Shown here: positions 1 to 6,407 of the stretch, piece after piece
How the letters are laid out: each line of letters starts with the position of its first letter
Numbering within the stretch: position 1 is the stretch's first letter
DNA from: a bacterium
GTDB lineage: Bacteria; Thermosulfidibacterota; Thermosulfidibacteria; Thermosulfidibacterales; JALWSI01
DNA: 12,518 nucleotides
Assembly (NCBI GenBank): GCA_027080315.1
Contig: JALWSI010000209.1
Location: 1-12,518, forward strand
Direction: 5' to 3'
Translations under genes and position numbers: made by a program
Notes under the pieces: generated by a model
What the model saw: the letters and a program-made list of their open reading frames with translations, nothing else
The model's database searches: none
Told to the model about the DNA's origin: nothing

Positions 1-551
1 GCATAGTGCCCAGGGGATGGCAGAATGTGATGGAGGCGTACGTAGAGGGTATGCTTGACTTCATGCAGGACACCTTGGGTGGCAAAGACCCCAGGCCTTA
101 TCTTCCTCTCATTGCTACTGTTTTTCTCTTCATACTCTTCTCCAACTGGCTTGGTTTGGTTCCGGGCTTCACCGCTCCCACCAGCAACTGGAACACCACT
201 ATTGCTCCGGCCATTGTGGTCTTCTTCTTCTACCACTTTGTGGGTATCAAGAAACACGGTGTCATCAAGTATTTCAAGCATTTTGGAGGGCCTGTGTGGT
301 GGCTGTCTCCTGTGATCTTTGTGCTTGAGACCATTGGCCACTTTGCAAGAATACTCTCGCTCTCAATTCGTCTTTTTGGAAACATCTTTGGCGAAGAGAA
401 CCTCTTCATGGTGCTTTTCACCCTTGTGCCTCTGCTGGTGCCTGTGCCAGTGATGTTTATGTCGGTCTTTTTCGGTCTCATTCAGGCGTTGGTCTTCACC
501 CTGCTCTCTATTGTGTACATCGCTTTGGCGGTGGAGGATGAAGAGCATTAA
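1..551 (+). CDS. atpB: ATP synthase F0 subunit a, 3' portion (5' end outside window)
   Basis: Subunit a forms the stationary proton channel of F1F0 ATP synthase beside the c-ring in the inner membrane. The reading frame is open to the left edge and the visible 182 residues begin mid-protein, so the GTG at base 6 is an internal codon, not the start. Family subunits are usually about 220-280 residues, so some 40 or more N-terminal residues lie outside. The sequence is strongly hydrophobic with several membrane helices. The family signature [11 protein letters not shown] lies near the residues coded at 366-398. Its arginine (codon 369-371) is the essential residue that faces the c-ring carboxylate. 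It ends in a short acidic tail (VEDEEH). atpE follows after 51 bases and is probably co-transcribed. No F1 genes are nearby, in keeping with genomes where atpB-atpE form a separate cluster. Identification is secure. Confidence 0.96.
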   Translation, partial: IVPRGWQNVMEAYVEGMLDFMQDTLGGKDPRPYLPLIATVFLFILFSNWLGLVPGFTAPTSNWNTTIAPAIVVFFFYHFVGIKKHGVIKYFKHFGGPVWWLSPVIFVLETIGHFARILSLSIRLFGNIFGEENLFMVLFTLVPLLVPVPVMFMSVFFGLIQALVFTLLSIVYIALAVEDEEH

Positions 552-588
552 TTCTGGAGTATGAAACACGATAACCCCAACTAGTGAA

Positions 589-594
589 AGGAGG
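589..594 (+). promoter_or_regulatory. Ribosome binding site fixing the TTG start of atpE
   Basis: A full AGGAGG lies eight bases before the TTG at 603. There is no in-frame ATG near the start of the family-conserved region, and the TTG begins a complete signal-peptide-like leader. This supports TTG as the true start. Confidence 0.8.
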
Positions 595-602
595 GATAGA
601 CG

Positions 603-971
603 TTGAGAAAGGTTGTTTACGGGGTTCTGGCTTCTTTAGCGGTTCTGGCTCTCGCTTCTCCTGCTATGGCCTCTGAGGCCGCTGCAGGGCTTGAGCTGAA
701 GATAGCGGCTTTGGGCATGCTCAAGTTTGCCGCTATTGCCGCGGGTATTGGCTTGGGCATAGCAGCTGGTCTTTGCGGTATCGGTCAGGGTATGGCTGTT
801 AACGCAGCCATGCAGGGTATGGCACGCAACCCTGAGGCTTCAGGAAAGCTCACAGTGGGAATGATCATCGGTCTTGCTATGATTGAGGCTCTCACCATTT
901 ACTCTCTGGTTGTGGCGTTGATCATTCTCTTTGCCGACCCATTCAAGGCTGTGCATCTTATTATGGGCTAA
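603..971 (+). CDS. atpE: ATP synthase F0 subunit c with N-terminal leader peptide
   Basis: Subunit c oligomerises into the proton-driven rotor ring of ATP synthase. The 122-residue product exceeds the usual 75-90 residues because it starts with a leader of about 24 residues: charged MRK, a hydrophobic stretch, then SPAMAS-EA, which resembles a signal peptidase I site. Two membrane hairpin helices follow, joined by the polar loop ARNPEAS. The ion-binding carboxylate is the Glu in MIEALTIY in helix 2, and helix 1 carries GIGQG. The EALTIY context matches proton-coupled rings of cyanobacteria and chloroplasts. Sodium-type rings such as that of Ilyobacter have ES/ET after the Glu, so proton coupling is inferred. 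Leaders on subunit c are known in Aquifex aeolicus and in some other bacteria. The gene uses a TTG start with a strong Shine-Dalgarno, lies 51 bases after atpB, and is followed by an intrinsic terminator. Confidence 0.96.
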   Translation: MRKVVYGVLASLAVLALASPAMASEAAAGLELKIAALGMLKFAAIAAGIGLGIAAGLCGIGQGMAVNAAMQGMARNPEASGKLTVGMIIGLAMIEALTIYSLVVALIILFADPFKAVHLIMG

Positions 972-984
972 GCCTTAAAAGGCT
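971..984 (+). other. Small hairpin overlapping the end of atpE
   Basis: Arms AGCCT (971-975) and AGGCT (980-984) flank TAAA, starting on the last base of the atpE stop codon. It has no T-tract of its own and sits just upstream of the main terminator. It may stabilise the transcript 3' end, or it may be chance. Confidence 0.3.
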
Positions 985-991
985 GAGTATG

Positions 992-1026
992 GTGATAGGG
1001 GGTAAAAGCCCCCTATCACTTTCTTT
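992..1026 (+). terminator. Rho-independent terminator after atpE
   Basis: A perfect 11-bp stem, GTGATAGGGGG (992-1002) with CCCCCTATCAC (1009-1019), encloses the six-base loop TAAAAG. It is followed by TTTCTTT at 1020-1026. This is a strong intrinsic terminator for the atpB-atpE transcript, and it separates that unit from rex. Confidence 0.9.
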
Positions 1027-1031
1027 AGCTA

Positions 1032-1047
1032 TGTGAAAGTGAGCACA
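1032..1047. promoter_or_regulatory. Candidate Rex operator upstream of rex
   Basis: TGTG (1032-1035) and CACA (1044-1047) form an inverted repeat separated by eight bases. This is the geometry of the core of the known Rex operator, TTGTGAA-N4-TTCACAA. The left half keeps TGTGAA, while the right half is degenerate (GCACA in place of TTCACA). It ends 19 bases before the rex ATG, so binding would block transcription start or elongation and imply autoregulation. The match is partial and could be chance. Confidence 0.35.
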
Positions 1048-1066
1048 GACACCAAAAGGGGTAAGA

Positions 1067-1693
1067 ATGAGGGTTAAGATCCCAGAGGTTACCATAGGAA
1101 GGCTCTCCCTCTATCTCAGGTGCCTCAACGAGATGGAGGCTGAAGGTATGACGGTGGTGTCCTCCGCTGAGCTTGGGAGGAGATCTGGCATAAATCCGGC
1201 TCAGATAAGGAAGGATCTTGCCTATTTTGGAGAGTTTGGAACCAGAGGAGTGGGGTATTACGTAAGTGAGCTTAAGAATAACATCAAGGAAGTTATGGGG
1301 GTTAATCGCCCCTACGAGGTGGCCTTGGTAGGAGTGGGTAACCTGGGCAGCGCTCTGTTAAGGTACAAGGGATTTCAGCGTCATGGTTTCAGGATAACAG
1401 CGGCCTTTGATGTTGACCTTGAAGACAAGGAGATGCCCGAGGGATGCACACTTTACCATGCCGATGATATGGAGAGGGTGATTCAGGAGAAGGGAATAAA
1501 GATAGCAATAGTCTCTGTGCACCAGTCCAGCGTTCAAGAGATTGTGGATCGCCTTGCCAAGGCCAAGGTGAAGGGAATCTTGAACTTTGCGCCCACAAAG
1601 GTCTCTGTTCCTGAAGGGGTCACCTTGAGGGATGTTGATATGGGGACCGAGCTTGATATTCTGGCCTTTTATTTGAGTCTTCAAGAGAAATGA
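1067..1693 (+). CDS. rex: Redox-sensing transcriptional repressor Rex
   Basis: Rex is a dimeric repressor that leaves its operators when the NADH/NAD+ ratio rises, controlling respiratory and fermentative genes. The 208 residues match the family's usual length. Residues 1-80 form the winged helix-turn-helix with hallmark segments ([14 protein letters not shown], then [19 protein letters not shown] and RGVGY). A Rossmann fold follows with the dinucleotide-binding GVGNLGSAL near residue 89 and FD at 114-115. LNFAP near 172-176 and a C-terminal helix complete the fold. The ATG at 1067 is preceded by an AAAAGGGG ribosome site five bases away and is the family start. The stop overlaps the pyrE start. 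A candidate operator at 1032-1047 suggests autorepression. The strong terminator just upstream implies its own promoter, but I could not assign convincing -35 and -10 boxes. Confidence 0.95.
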   Translation: MRVKIPEVTIGRLSLYLRCLNEMEAEGMTVVSSAELGRRSGINPAQIRKDLAYFGEFGTRGVGYYVSELKNNIKEVMGVNRPYEVALVGVGNLGSALLRYKGFQRHGFRITAAFDVDLEDKEMPEGCTLYHADDMERVIQEKGIKIAIVSVHQSSVQEIVDRLAKAKVKGILNFAPTKVSVPEGVTLRDVDMGTELDILAFYLSLQEK

Positions 1694-2280
1694 CCTTATC
1701 TTTGAAGATGGAGTTGATGGACTTTAAAAGCAGATTGATAGACCTTTTGATAGATAGATCCTTTAAGTGGAGTGAAGAGCCAATCTTTAAATTGGCTTCT
1801 GGCAGATTAAGCAACTACTACATAGACTGCAAACCCACCACTATGAGCCCAGAGGGCCTCTCCATTATTGGGCCCCTGCTGCTTTCTGTGGTTAAAGAAT
1901 GGGGGGTGTCTGCTGTGGGAGGGCTCACCTTAGGAGCAGACCCCATCTCCTACGCTGTTGCCTATGCCTCCAGTTCTTCTGAGGAGCCCATTAAGGCCTT
2001 TGTGGTGAGAAAGGAGGCTAAGGACCACGGCACCGGAAAGTTAATTGAAGGGCCCGTTAGCCCTGGCGATAGGGTGGCCATTGTTGAAGATGTGATCACA
2101 ACAGGGGGTTCTACTTTGAGGGCTGTTGAGGCTGCTAAGGTCTTTGGTCTTGATATTGCCGGGGTTGTCGCTTTGGTTGATCGTCAAGAGGGTGGTAAAG
2201 AGAAGATAGAGTCTGTGGGTTTGCACGTGGTCTCAATAGTCACAAGGGAAGAGCTTATCTCCAGAGTGAAGAAAGGATAG
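1690..2280 (+). CDS. pyrE: Orotate phosphoribosyltransferase
   Basis: This cytosolic enzyme joins orotate to 5-phosphoribosyl-1-pyrophosphate to give orotidine monophosphate, the fifth step of de novo pyrimidine synthesis. The 196-residue protein has the N-terminal substrate segment [16 protein letters not shown] (residues 33-48). It also has the flexible catalytic loop with [16 protein letters not shown] (106-121) and the PRPP-binding loop [10 protein letters not shown] (132-141). Length is typical. The chosen ATG at 1690 shares four bases (ATGA) with the rex stop, suggesting translational coupling. In-frame ATGs at 1708 and 1717 are alternatives, since no strong ribosome site precedes any of the three. 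The downstream palindrome at 2321-2348 would end the transcript. The rex-pyrE pairing suggests one transcription unit, but no functional link can be proved from sequence. Confidence 0.95.
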   Translation: MTLSLKMELMDFKSRLIDLLIDRSFKWSEEPIFKLASGRLSNYYIDCKPTTMSPEGLSIIGPLLLSVVKEWGVSAVGGLTLGADPISYAVAYASSSSEEPIKAFVVRKEAKDHGTGKLIEGPVSPGDRVAIVEDVITTGGSTLRAVEAAKVFGLDIAGVVALVDRQEGGKEKIESVGLHVVSIVTREELISRVKKG

Positions 2281-2320
2281 ACTGGGTTTTACCTATTCCC
2301 GTTTTTTCAATGAAACAAGA

Positions 2321-2348
2321 AAAGGCCCTCTCAGCTGAGAGGGCCTTT
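2321..2348. terminator. Bidirectional terminator between pyrE and the chemoreceptors
   Basis: A perfect 28-bp palindrome has arms AAAGGCCCTCTCAG and its exact complement CTGAGAGGGCCTTT, with a GC-rich stem. It lies between two converging genes. On the plus strand the stem runs into CCTTTCTC. On the minus strand it runs into CCTTTTCTTGTTTC. Either strand would fold identically, so it can serve pyrE from the left and the receptor operon from the right. Confidence 0.85.
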
Positions 2349-2369
2349 CTCAACCTTAAAGCTTTTTGT

Positions 2370-4253
2370 TTATTCTTCGGTCTTGAACTGTTTAACTATG
2401 TTCTTCAGCTCTCCAGAGGCCGAGATAACCTCTTTTGACTGTCCTGTTAGGTCAACAGACTCCTCCTTAACCGTCTCTACCACGCCTTTCATCACCTGAA
2501 TGCTTGCCGAGATCTCGTCCGCCTTTCTGGATAGCTCGGCGGTCTGCTTTGCTATCTCATTGAGGCCTATGTTCATCTCGCTCAGGTTGGTTTTCACCTG
2601 CTCCGTTTGTGCAGAGACGTTCTCTATGGCGTCTGCTATCTCGTCTGTCTGACCTGCAGACTCGTTCACCCTTCTGGTCACCTCTTTTGCGGTCTCTACC
2701 TGACTGTCCACCAATGAAACTATGGTAGAGAATGTCTCGTTTATCTCGTTGATGGTGTGAACGATTGAGCCTATGGCCTCTGTTGCTGACCGTGTCTGAC
2801 CCTGCATGCCTTCAATCTTCTCGGTTATGTCCTGAGTGGCCTGGGCCGTCTGTCTTGCCAGCTCCTTAACCTCGGCAGCCACAACGGCAAACCCCTTGCC
2901 GGCTTCACCTGCCGATGCGGCTTCAATGGTTGCGTTCAATGCCAACAGATTGGTCTTGCTGGCTATGTCGTTTATCACCTCAACTATGTTGCCCACCTCT
3001 TTTGCCTGCTCCTCAAGGAGCTGCATAACCTGAGCGGTGTTGTCAGATTCGCTTCTGGCCTTATCAACAACACTGGCGGCATTATTGGAGTTTTCAGCTA
3101 TCTCGTGAAGAGACCTCTCAAGCTCCTGCATGGCCTCTGCTATTGAGCGGACGTTTTGGGAAACATTGTCTGCGTTCTGGGCAATCATCTTGATGTTCTC
3201 GTTGAGGTTCTCCATTCCATCAACGATGTTGCTGCTGCCGGCAGTGGCCTCTTCGTTGCTGCTGGCAACTGTAGATATGTTGTTAGATATCTCTTCTCCT
3301 GCAATGGCTATCTGTTTTATCTGCTCAGAGGCGGATTCAGCCCCCGAGGATAGGGTGTTGGCCATGCTTTCCAGAGAATGGGCGGCCTCTTCCAGCTTCA
3401 GTGAGGAGTTGTTAAGCACCTTGATCTGTTTTGAAAGGGACTCTACGAAGTGGTTGAGGTGTTCAGCCATGTTTCCTATCTCATCATTGCTGTGAACCTT
3501 AAGTCGGGCCGTTAAGTCGCCTTTTTCAAGCCTTTTGGAGAACTCCACCACATCAAAGACCGGTATAAGCACCATTTTCTTGATGAGCTGGAGGGTGATA
3601 AAGAAGATGATGATGCCTATTACGAAGGAGATCACCAAGAATATCTGGGTCTGTATGACCCTCTTCTTTGCTTCCTTTGCGAACATGAAGACGGCGGTGT
3701 TCATCTCTTTCAACAACTTCAGGTTGTTGTCCATGATCCATTGGTAGGCCTTTTCGGCGTCCATTCCCATTTGGCGGGTTTCAATAAGCTTCTCAATGGT
3801 GGGTTTGAAGGTGTCCCAAATGGTCTTCACCTTCATCAGCTGGGCCCTTATCTTGGGGTTTCTGCACGGTGGCAGTGGAGCCGTCTTGGTTTCCTGTTTG
3901 GTCTTTGGATCAATGGTTGGGGCCGGCCCTCCGTTCATTAAGGCATCTAAGGTTTCATCAAACCAGCGTATGGCGGTCTTGGCCTCCTGCTCGGTGGAGT
4001 GATGAAGAGCGGCCTTTTTGAGCTCCTCGTTGGTGGCAACATGGGCAATCAGATGGTTAAGGGCGGATTTTGTCATCTTCTGTGTGAGCATTCGCTGTCT
4101 TCCTGCCATATTCACCACGAGGCCATCGGTCTTTGATATCTTGGTTATCCACAGGTTTTGGGCCAGTATGGCAACCAGCAGAACGAGGTTTATGCTAATA
4201 ATCAACCCTATCTTGGTGCGCAGAGACATGCCCTTTTCATTTCCAACTCCCAT
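2370..4253 (-). CDS. Methyl-accepting chemotaxis protein with PilJ/NarX-like sensor domain
   Basis: A membrane chemoreceptor that should signal to a CheA/CheW array. In order: first membrane helix about residues 15-35, then the segment [13 protein letters not shown] (48-60), typical of the PilJ/type IV pili transducer N-terminal family and similar to the P-box of nitrate sensors such as NarX. A helical periplasmic domain to about 200 follows, interrupted by a proline-rich stretch (108-133) with one Cys. Then come the second helix (about 203-224), HAMP (about 225-275, DEIGNM inside) and the signalling hairpin, with tip around [11 protein letters not shown] (430-440) and AGEAGKG. There is no PAS domain. 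It ends in FKTEE, with no CheR/CheB-tethering pentapeptide. Measured from the tip, each arm is 35 residues longer than in the two neighbouring receptors. AAGGAGG seven bases before the ATG fixes the start. It follows the upstream receptor by 29 bases, so it is probably last in that operon. The ligand is unknown. Confidence 0.93.
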   Translation of the reverse strand: MGVGNEKGMSLRTKIGLIISINLVLLVAILAQNLWITKISKTDGLVVNMAGRQRMLTQKMTKSALNHLIAHVATNEELKKAALHHSTEQEAKTAIRWFDETLDALMNGGPAPTIDPKTKQETKTAPLPPCRNPKIRAQLMKVKTIWDTFKPTIEKLIETRQMGMDAEKAYQWIMDNNLKLLKEMNTAVFMFAKEAKKRVIQTQIFLVISFVIGIIIFFITLQLIKKMVLIPVFDVVEFSKRLEKGDLTARLKVHSNDEIGNMAEHLNHFVESLSKQIKVLNNSSLKLEEAAHSLESMANTLSSGAESASEQIKQIAIAGEEISNNISTVASSNEEATAGSSNIVDGMENLNENIKMIAQNADNVSQNVRSIAEAMQELERSLHEIAENSNNAASVVDKARSESDNTAQVMQLLEEQAKEVGNIVEVINDIASKTNLLALNATIEAASAGEAGKGFAVVAAEVKELARQTAQATQDITEKIEGMQGQTRSATEAIGSIVHTINEINETFSTIVSLVDSQVETAKEVTRRVNESAGQTDEIADAIENVSAQTEQVKTNLSEMNIGLNEIAKQTAELSRKADEISASIQVMKGVVETVKEESVDLTGQSKEVISASGELKNIVKQFKTEE

Positions 4254-4282
4254 GTTCTTACCTCCTTTCCACCGTTAGTGGC

Positions 4283-6316
4283 TTAGCTATCAAACCGGTT
4301 CACAACCTCCACCAGCTTCTGTGAAAGATCGGCAAGCTGTGTGCTTGCGTTCACCGCCTCTGCTGCGTTCTGGGCGGTCTCGTTGCTAACCTCGGTTATG
4401 TTCATCACGTTCTCGCTCACGTTGTTTGCCGCTGCCGATAGCTCTTCTGTGGCGGTGGCTATCTGCATCACCATAGACGACGCCTCTTCAACACGCTGCA
4501 GTATTTCGTTAAAGGCCACCCCTGCCTTACCGGCCATCTCTGTGGCAGCCTCAACCTCCTTTGATGTCTCCTCCATGGCGCTAACGGTCTCACGCACCCC
4601 GTTGTTTATGTTCTCTATGGCCTTCTGCACGTTGCCTGTAGAGTCAGCAGTCTGTTTTGCCAGCTCTTTCACTTCAGAGGCCACCACTGCAAAGCCTTTA
4701 CCTGCCTCACCGGCAGAAGCGGCCTCAATGGTGGCGTTAAGGGCCAGAAGGTTGGTCTGACTTGCAATCTCGCTTATTACATCTATCACCTTCCCGATCT
4801 CTCTGCTTCTCTCAGCCAGTTCGTCAATGGATTGGGCCACGTTTTTAGAGACCTCTGAAGTCTTGTTTATGCTCTCAATGGTCTCCTCCACTACCTTGTT
4901 TCCTTCCATGGCCTTAACCTTTGCGTCGTCTGAGACCTGAGCGGCTTCTGAGGCGTTCTTGGCCATCTCCATGATGGTGGCGCTCATCTGCTCAACTGCC
5001 GCAGCAATCTGGCTCGCCTGCTGTGATTGCTCTTCTGCCCCGTTTGCCATCTGGTTGAGCATGGCCGAGAGCTCTTCAGAGGCAGAGGCCACCTGGTTGG
5101 CCACCTCTTGAACCTCTAACGCGGCCTCCTTCATGATTCTCTCATTTTCCTTTATCTCTTCCTGAGCTTTCTTTTCGTCTGTGATGTCAAGAAGGACCTC
5201 CATGCATCCAATCACATTGCCCTCAAGGTCTTTTAGGGATTTTGCCAACACCTCAAAGTATATGGTTTCTCCCCCTTTAGCTATCTCGGCAACATCGCGA
5301 ATGGTCTCATCGCTTTGAAGAGCCCGTTTTATCAGACATTTGCTGGTGTCGCATTGGGCCGCTTTCACCGCCGAACCGCAGTAGGCTCCCACAAGCTCTT
5401 CTGGTCTCTTGCCCATGAGCTTTGCGAAGTACTCGTTGGCATAGGTGATCTTTAGGTCTTTATCGGTCACAAAGAAGGGGGTGGGTATGGAGGTCTTTAT
5501 TGCCTGTCCCTCTCCTATCACCCCGTTTATCATCTCTTTCAGGGCCTGGGCCATTTCTGCTATCTCGTCGCTCCCTTTTATGTCTATCTGCTTTATCACC
5601 TCCCTTGACAGGTCTCCTTTGGCTATGGCCTTGGCTGCAGCAAGCACCCTGTTCACCGGTTTGGATACCGACACTGTGATTAGGAATGCAAAGATCAGGC
5701 CAAGGAGAAGGCCTATTACCGTTAATATCATAGAGGTTTTTACGTCTTTCTGGGTTATCTTATCAATGTCCCTTGATACTGCATCTTTGCGGGGGTCTAT
5801 CACCTGCTCCATGTTGCTCTCTAAGAGGCTGTCTATGTTAGACAGATGGCTTCTCACCAAGCTGCCAATCTTTTCCAGATCTGCTTTGTCGTTCTCTGAG
5901 CAGCTCTGTCTCACCTTGCAGGCCTTAACAAGCTGTATGTGTCTGTCAAGGGCCCCTCTTATCTGGGGCAGTATGTCTTTGATCTTGTTTGCCGTCTCTT
6001 CAACCTCTGGGATGCCATGAGCTGCCCTTTTCCATTTCTCTACCCCTTCTTCTGCCAGGCTAAGGTACCTGTATGCTTTGCTTTTATTCTCTTCTGTGGG
6101 GTTTAGAGCGTAGCTGTTGAAGGCGTTGGCAAACCTTAGCAGATTCTGGCTCACATCCTCGTTGGAGATCATGTCCACTTCGTTCAACTGTTGGTAAGAT
6201 ACCATTTTTGTGTTTATCTCGTGGACAGTCTTCCAGTTCATGCAACTGACAAAACCCAGCACCGCTAAAACCACCAAAAAACCCCCACCTATCTTCACAC
6301 CCAACCTCATCTTCAT
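4283..6316 (-). CDS. Methyl-accepting chemotaxis protein, helical sensor-HAMP-PAS-signalling domain
   Basis: A membrane chemoreceptor of 677 residues. The first membrane helix spans about 9-26. The periplasmic region (27-193) is mostly helical, like four-helix-bundle sensors, with a CX5C pair (C133, C139). The second helix spans 194-216 and HAMP follows to about 270. A PAS domain (about 272-385) begins with [18 protein letters not shown] and carries C313, C322, C327 and C371. The signalling hairpin has its tip at [17 protein letters not shown] (517-533). Methylation-type sites are visible, for example E442 in [10 protein letters not shown] and E624-E625 in [10 protein letters not shown]. From residue 272 to 675 it aligns without a gap to residues 401-804 of the upstream receptor, and the DNA at the tip is identical for 80 bases. 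AGGAGG lies ten bases before the chosen ATG. A second ATG two codons on (6310) has AAGGG six bases before it and is equally possible. Ligand unknown. Confidence 0.93.
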   Translation of the reverse strand: MKMRLGVKIGGGFLVVLAVLGFVSCMNWKTVHEINTKMVSYQQLNEVDMISNEDVSQNLLRFANAFNSYALNPTEENKSKAYRYLSLAEEGVEKWKRAAHGIPEVEETANKIKDILPQIRGALDRHIQLVKACKVRQSCSENDKADLEKIGSLVRSHLSNIDSLLESNMEQVIDPRKDAVSRDIDKITQKDVKTSMILTVIGLLLGLIFAFLITVSVSKPVNRVLAAAKAIAKGDLSREVIKQIDIKGSDEIAEMAQALKEMINGVIGEGQAIKTSIPTPFFVTDKDLKITYANEYFAKLMGKRPEELVGAYCGSAVKAAQCDTSKCLIKRALQSDETIRDVAEIAKGGETIYFEVLAKSLKDLEGNVIGCMEVLLDITDEKKAQEEIKENERIMKEAALEVQEVANQVASASEELSAMLNQMANGAEEQSQQASQIAAAVEQMSATIMEMAKNASEAAQVSDDAKVKAMEGNKVVEETIESINKTSEVSKNVAQSIDELAERSREIGKVIDVISEIASQTNLLALNATIEAASAGEAGKGFAVVASEVKELAKQTADSTGNVQKAIENINNGVRETVSAMEETSKEVEAATEMAGKAGVAFNEILQRVEEASSMVMQIATATEELSAAANNVSENVMNITEVSNETAQNAAEAVNASTQLADLSQKLVEVVNRFDS
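4686..4765. repeat. 80-base tract identical to 6817-6896 (copy 1)
   Basis: This stretch inside the signalling tip of the middle receptor is base-for-base identical to 6817-6896 in the upstream receptor, including all synonymous positions. It encodes the part running through [19 protein letters not shown]. Flanking sequence is similar but scattered with silent changes. It marks recent duplication or gene conversion. Confidence 0.9.
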
Positions 6317-6407
6317 CCCTTAGCGTCCTCCTTCTGGCTACAAACGGTAACAATACTCAAATTTTTCATATACACCATTTACATTTTAGTGCCTTTGCCT
6401 TCTCATA
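6317..6407. other. Spacer between two chemoreceptor genes
   Basis: This is a 91-base AT-rich gap between the receptor ending at 6408 and the one starting at 6316 on the minus strand. I see the ribosome site (AGGAGG complement at 6327-6332) but no terminator hairpin and no convincing promoter. Co-transcription of the receptors is therefore likely, though an internal promoter cannot be excluded. Confidence 0.6.

Noticed and set aside
6-8. GTG as the start of atpB
   Set aside because: The frame is open to the window edge, and the protein lacks the N-terminal part seen in all subunit a proteins, so the gene is cut by the window.
4254-4282. Terminator or promoter between the last two receptors
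   Set aside because: The 29-base gap holds only a four-bp CCAC/GTGG stem and a ribosome site, too weak to call a regulatory element.
2836-6020. Plus-strand open frames across the receptor genes (for example 4341-4760, 5445-6020)
   Set aside because: They lie antisense to well-supported receptors, have Ser/Ala-rich low-complexity translations typical of antisense to coiled coils, and match no family I recognise.
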